Assembly: GCF_000344685.1 (NCBI RefSeq)
Contig: NW_006920427.1
Span: forward strand, 89,297 to 153,296
Reading direction: 5' to 3'
Source of the DNA: Gloeophyllum trabeum ATCC 11539
Taxonomy: Eukaryota; Basidiomycota; Agaricomycetes; Gloeophyllales; Gloeophyllaceae
Length of the DNA: 64,000 nucleotides
Each line of letters opens with the position of its first letter. The stretch's first letter is position 1. Both the position numbers and the translations under genes were made by a program. The notes under the pieces are model-generated. The model saw only the letters and a program-made list of their open reading frames with translations. It ran no database searches and had not been told where the DNA came from. Positions 59,951 through 64,000 of this stretch are shown here, one piece after another.

Positions 59951-62900
59951 ATGCCTCCGCTGTGTAACCCTGACTACAAGTGTATGCCTCTACGTCTCCC
60001 TCCGCAGACACAGGCTCTTAGCAGCCCGACATTCAGGCCTCCTCCTCTCGACGGCTCATTGACCCTGCCTGAGATGTACGACATGCATTACAGCCACACC
60101 CCACACCATCCTCTCTTCGTCTTCGCGGATAGCCAAGGAGTTACCCATGAGATACTATGGCCTACCGCAGTATGCGCAGTGCATCAAGTCGGTCATATTC
60201 TATGGCCAAGAGTCGGCAGTCCCATTTCAGCTGGCCGACGTCCCATCGTAGCGATTCTCGCAGCATCTGGTGAGAGGCCACAACTATCTCACCCAGGCGG
60301 CTGTCTCATGGGTGAAATAGATACCATCACATACTTCACGGTCATGGTCGGGATCATACGAGCCGGATACGCGGCTTTTCTGATCTCTACGAGAAACTCG
60401 TCCGCTGCCATCGCTCATCTCCTGGGCAAAGTGAAAGTAGAACTTGGTAGGAAGGGAGAACTCACTTCAAGTACTCGTAGAAGAATCTCTCAAAATGCTT
60501 CCGGGTGTGGAGGCCCGGATAAGGATAGGTGTCTCCATCATGCCCAACTTTGAGGAGTTATACGTGGAGCACGAGTCTTTCCAAATGTTACCCTTCGCAC
60601 ACCCTGCCATGGATGACCCTGCAATATTCCTTCACTCTTCTGGTAAGCTGTACTCGACCCGTTCAGAGACTGTCATCTGTTTTACTTGCCACCGCAGGTT
60701 CCACCGCACTCCCAAAGCCGGTTGTATGGACCCATCACATGATGCTCCAGCTTGGAATGATACCCTGAGTTTCACACTCGATTGCATTTACACGGTCTCA
60801 CCAGATGCAAGACTTCGGGGAGTGTGACTTGACCGGCAAACGCCTGTCATGTCATGCCATGCCTATGTTCCACGGAATGGGTATGATGCAAACTGCCTGG
60901 ACTGTGAGTAGCACACCACTCTACTTTACCAGACAATGTTTGAGAACTGCTCTACCAGGCAGCAAGCGGCCTAGTCATCACCGCTTTCATGCCGTGCACT
61001 CCAGCTGTCGCTCCCACACCCGAGAATGTTATTAAAGGAGCCCTCGACTGCGAAAGCGATATTGTTTTCTGTGTTCCGAGCTTCGCAGAAGTACGTTATA
61101 GCCCCTAGTATCAGTCTAATGCTTACAAGAAGCCAGGCGTGGTCACGCAACGCAGCATATGTCGACAGTTGCGTGAACTAGACGGAATTGTGAGCATTCA
61201 AGGATCATTCCGCAGCGATAGCGTCGCCTGACTCCTCATGCATTGCTTAAGCTTTACGACGGTGGCCCACTTTCTAAGGAAGCGGGCGATAATCTTACTC
61301 GAGAGGGTGTTTCTGTGTTTACACTCTATCGATGGTAAGCAGCCCCGAGAGCCGGTAAGAAGACCGCAAGTGCTTAGTCTTCGACAGCACCAAGGGGGGT
61401 ATCATGAGCACTATTTTACCGAGTAGGTCTCGATGAGAATTCGCGCGCATGCGTAAGTCTAACCGTGGTCGTGGCGCACATACAGAGAGCCCCGGCGAAC
61501 ACATCAAGGGTCACTTTGTACCAGACGGGACCGGAAACTATGAATTCTTGATGATCGTGAGTTCTTCCTATCATTATTGACATGTGGTATACTTATTACC
61601 GGACAGGCGCTCCCTTATCATTTACCCTCCGTGTTCAAGACGACAGTAGACGGGACCGATGCATGGGGAATCAGTGACCTCTTGTCTCCTCATCATACTA
61701 AACCGGGGCTGTGGAGGATACATGGACGTGTCGATGACCAAATTATGCACAGCACCGGAGAGAAGATAAGAGCATGCATCTGTAGACTGTCGAGGTGTCA
61801 ACTAACAGAAGCCCAAGACGAACCCAGGACCACTGGGTGAGTACTATGGATATCTTACGTATCATGCCATCCTAACAGGTACCTCGAAGAGAGCATATTG
61901 GGTCGAGATCCGCGCGTGGCTGGGTCCGTCATGTTTGGTCGCGGCCAATTGAACGCTGGTGTTCTCATAGATCCCAGTCCCTCGGAAGGTTTTGACCCAA
62001 ATGATATGGGCAAACTCATCGCGTTTCGAAACCTCATCTGCTGAGTCGTTCTTCATATAGCACGTCTGAGCATTCGAGGTTCTGACATTCAGAAAGGCCT
62101 ACCATCGAACGTATAAATAATTATGCTCCGCAACACTCCCGTATCTTCAAAGAAGTAGATTTATTTTCGCTAGCGAAGTATAAGGCGTACTCAGACGCTT
62201 GACAGACGATAATCGTGGCGTCAGGGCCCTTTAAACCTTTCACCTACACTGCGAAGAACACAGCCCGTAGGCAAGCTGTTCTAGCTCAGTACGAAGAGGA
62301 GATCCAGCAGTTATATGACTCCGCTGAGGAATCGATTCAAGCTAATATACCGCCTCCGGGCAAGTGGTCTTACGTAGAGTCTATCAAATACGTGCGAACA
62401 GTGGTGCATCAAGTTTTGAAGTATCAGGTGCTGGACTCGGACGACTTATTCCAACATGGCTGCGACAGGTCGGTATAATTGGCTCTTTGTCTGATCTTTC
62501 TGCTCACTCGGTCCTGGTTTGCAAGCCATGTGAATTAGAAATACCCTCCTACATGCTTTGCGTCAATCGATGCGCAATGTGAGGGATGTGACCCCGAGCT
62601 TTGTCTACGAGCATCCAAACATTGCTAGGCTGGCTCAGTTTATGTCTTATCAGGGCTCCAGCACAAGATCGCATGCCCCCAGTTCCGACAAGTTATCCGA
62701 AATGGAAAACATGGCTGAGGCGCATAGCCAAGATCTTCCTCTTCATAGTCCCACGTCCACGCATGCTGCAGAGGACACCGTCCTCCTTACCGGTAGCACA
62801 GGAGGTCTCGGTGCGGCCATCCTGGCGCGGCTTCTTAGGGACACGGCCGTGCGCAAGGTTTTTGCTATCAATAGGCGAAGCGGGTCCGGTACGAGCCTGT

Positions 62901-63550
62901 TGGAGACACAGAAGAAGTCTTTTTCTGAGAGAGATCTTGATAGCACGCTTCTCTAATCACCTAAGCTGGTACTTATCGAAGCCGATGTAAACGCGATTCC
63001 GCCAGTCTTACCATCGGAGGTGGTCGAAGAGGTCAAGCTTTTGCAATGTCACATCCTCCCTGTTGAAGACTCACCACCTCTTCTTTAGATCGAGGACTCG
63101 TGCACGCACATCATTCACAACGGTGGGTTGTATCTACACTCCGTCCTCGGATATAGTGACACATTGCAAAGTTCAGCATACACTGTGGATATCAAGATGA
63201 CGTTGCAATCATACGAACCTCATGTCCAAGGCGTGCGCAATCTTGTTGATATTTCGCTGACATCAAGGCTGTCCTCGCCTCCGCGTTTGTTGTTCATCAG
63301 TTCGGTCGGCGTATTGCTCAGTGAGTACATCTTCAGGACCGTCCTCCAGGTAGTATTCTGACGCTTTTATTAGATATTGCAACTGATATGACTGGTACTC
63401 GCATGGATGAGAAATTTGTGGAGGCTACTGCCGCTGAAGGTTCTGGATACAGCGAGTCCAAATGCGAGCGACTACTCGAAGAAGCTTCTTTACGTAGCAA
63501 ACTTAGGCCCATCGTGATACGAGTGCATCAGGAAACACGCGGGTTCCTAT
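59951..63550 (+). pseudogene. Decayed NRPS-like adenylate-forming reductase (A-T-R)
   Basis: Remnant of a fungal gene with adenylation, carrier and thioester-reductase domains, which would activate and reduce a carboxylic acid to an aldehyde. Adenylation pieces: [150 protein letters not shown]. Carrier region: FTYTAKNTARRQAVLAQYEE and DLFQHGCD. Reductase: DTVLLTGSTGGLGAAILARL, CTHIIHNGGLYLHSVLGY, LLFISSVGV. Lesions: frame shift near 60441; donor CT for GT near 60768; one-base loss near 61171; Gly to Asp in GGGPL near 61259; donor AT for GT near 61769; stop near 62205; shift near 63525. Homology stops there, before the reductase end. Confidence 0.8.
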
Positions 63551-63770
63551 AAAGCGATCTATAGGCTGGATAGGTAACATAGGCTCATAGGAACGTCCGT
63601 TCCGGTATAGCCGCACATAGTACCACAGTTGCAATAGACACTATGCATAGCCGCAATAGCCACCATAGCAGAGGCTGTATAGGCATGCATATCACTCGAT
63701 AGACACCGTAGGGCAGGTATAAGCAATGAAAGAATTTGATATTTGAGGAGATACATCCATGACTATACTA
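63551..63770. repeat. TAG-rich degenerate repeat tract
   Basis: About 200 bases with many ATAG words, including ATAGCCGCA twice (near 63608 and 63646) and the related ATAGGCTCATAGG and CATAGGCT forms. It begins exactly where similarity to the reductase ends. It is too irregular to be called a tandem array. Confidence 0.5.
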
Positions 63771-63793
63771 TATCCCTCGTGTTAGCCCTGGAA

Positions 63794-64000
63794 CTAGTTT
63801 TCTACACCTGCGACTGCTGCCGCCCATTCCCTGCGCATGTTCTCTAACTCAGTCTCATCAAAGCCCGATGATGCTTTGCAGTCTTCACCCGGTACCTTCG
63901 CAAAATCACTATGTTCCGTGGTTGGTTACTGTCTCAGGATAAAATATTGATGTAAACCCACCGAGCACCATCCAGAAGCTGGGACTGAATGCGTTCAACA
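63794..64000 (-). CDS. 3' end of an unidentified minus-strand gene
   Basis: The last exon runs from about 63908 to the stop at 63794 and reads DFAKVPGEDCKASSGFDETE then LENMRREWAAAVAGVEN, with good codon bias. An AG acceptor lies directly upstream (CATAG before TGATTTTG) and a plausible donor (GTGCTCGG) occurs near 63968, but the phase of the joining exon is unsettled. The rest lies beyond the window. I do not recognise the family from this short piece. Confidence 0.5.

Noticed and set aside
62440..62480. LIPTWLRQVG in a second frame over DLFQHGCDR
   Set aside because: Resembles the carrier motif continuation but uses the same bases as the main frame; most likely coincidence in a decayed gene.

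Overview
The window is nuclear DNA of a filamentous basidiomycete, probably a mushroom-forming Agaricomycete. Evidence: genes carry many short introns (mostly 45-90 nt, GT..AG, often with a CTNAC-like branch site), codons end mostly in G or C, and the gene set is typical of higher basidiomycetes: a CAP59-like GT69 mannosyltransferase, a myosin-motor chitin synthase, a full-length PDR-type ABC transporter, a fungal Zrg17-like CDF protein and an NRPS-like adenylate-forming reductase. Nothing suggests an organellar, bacterial or viral origin.

Layout. 0-9 kb: a divergent pair of surface-glycan genes (GT69, minus, cut by the window edge; SGNH esterase-like type II membrane protein, plus), a 234-bp MITE, a tetraspan membrane protein, GPI11/PIG-F and a PHO13-type HAD phosphatase. 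9-19.7 kb: gene-poor. It holds a spliced transaldolase-like gene lacking the catalytic lysine and a bZIP factor; the rest is short ORFs I cannot assign. 19.7-32.5 kb: a minus-strand series of Tof1/Timeless, PBDC1-like, a ZZZ3-like SANT protein and a PDR ABC transporter. 33.9-38.3 kb: a disordered coiled-coil protein divergent from serine palmitoyltransferase subunit LCB1. 38.7-48.4 kb: chitin synthase with myosin motor, then PP2A activator (PTPA) divergent from SURF6/Rrp14. 49-57.5 kb, all plus strand: Zrg17-like CDF, AMSH-type JAMM deubiquitinase, carnosine N-methyltransferase. 57.7-63.6 kb: PhzF-family enzyme, a small ABM-domain protein and a decayed adenylation-carrier-reductase gene, followed by a TAG-rich stretch and the 3' end of an unidentified minus-strand gene.

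Functional themes: cell surface and wall (GT69, SGNH, GPI11, chitin synthase, LCB1 sphingolipid synthesis), housekeeping (Tof1, SURF6, PTPA, AMSH), and small-molecule metabolism or export (PDR transporter, PhzF/ABM/reductase group). The observations most worth a second look are the transaldolase-like protein with Asn at the Schiff-base lysine position, the adenylate-forming reductase inactivated by several independent lesions beside intact PhzF and ABM genes, and two consecutive 14-15 nt microexons in the PBDC1-like gene. I did not find a convincing wholly new system.

Gene boundaries come from reading the splice sites by eye; gene spans include introns.
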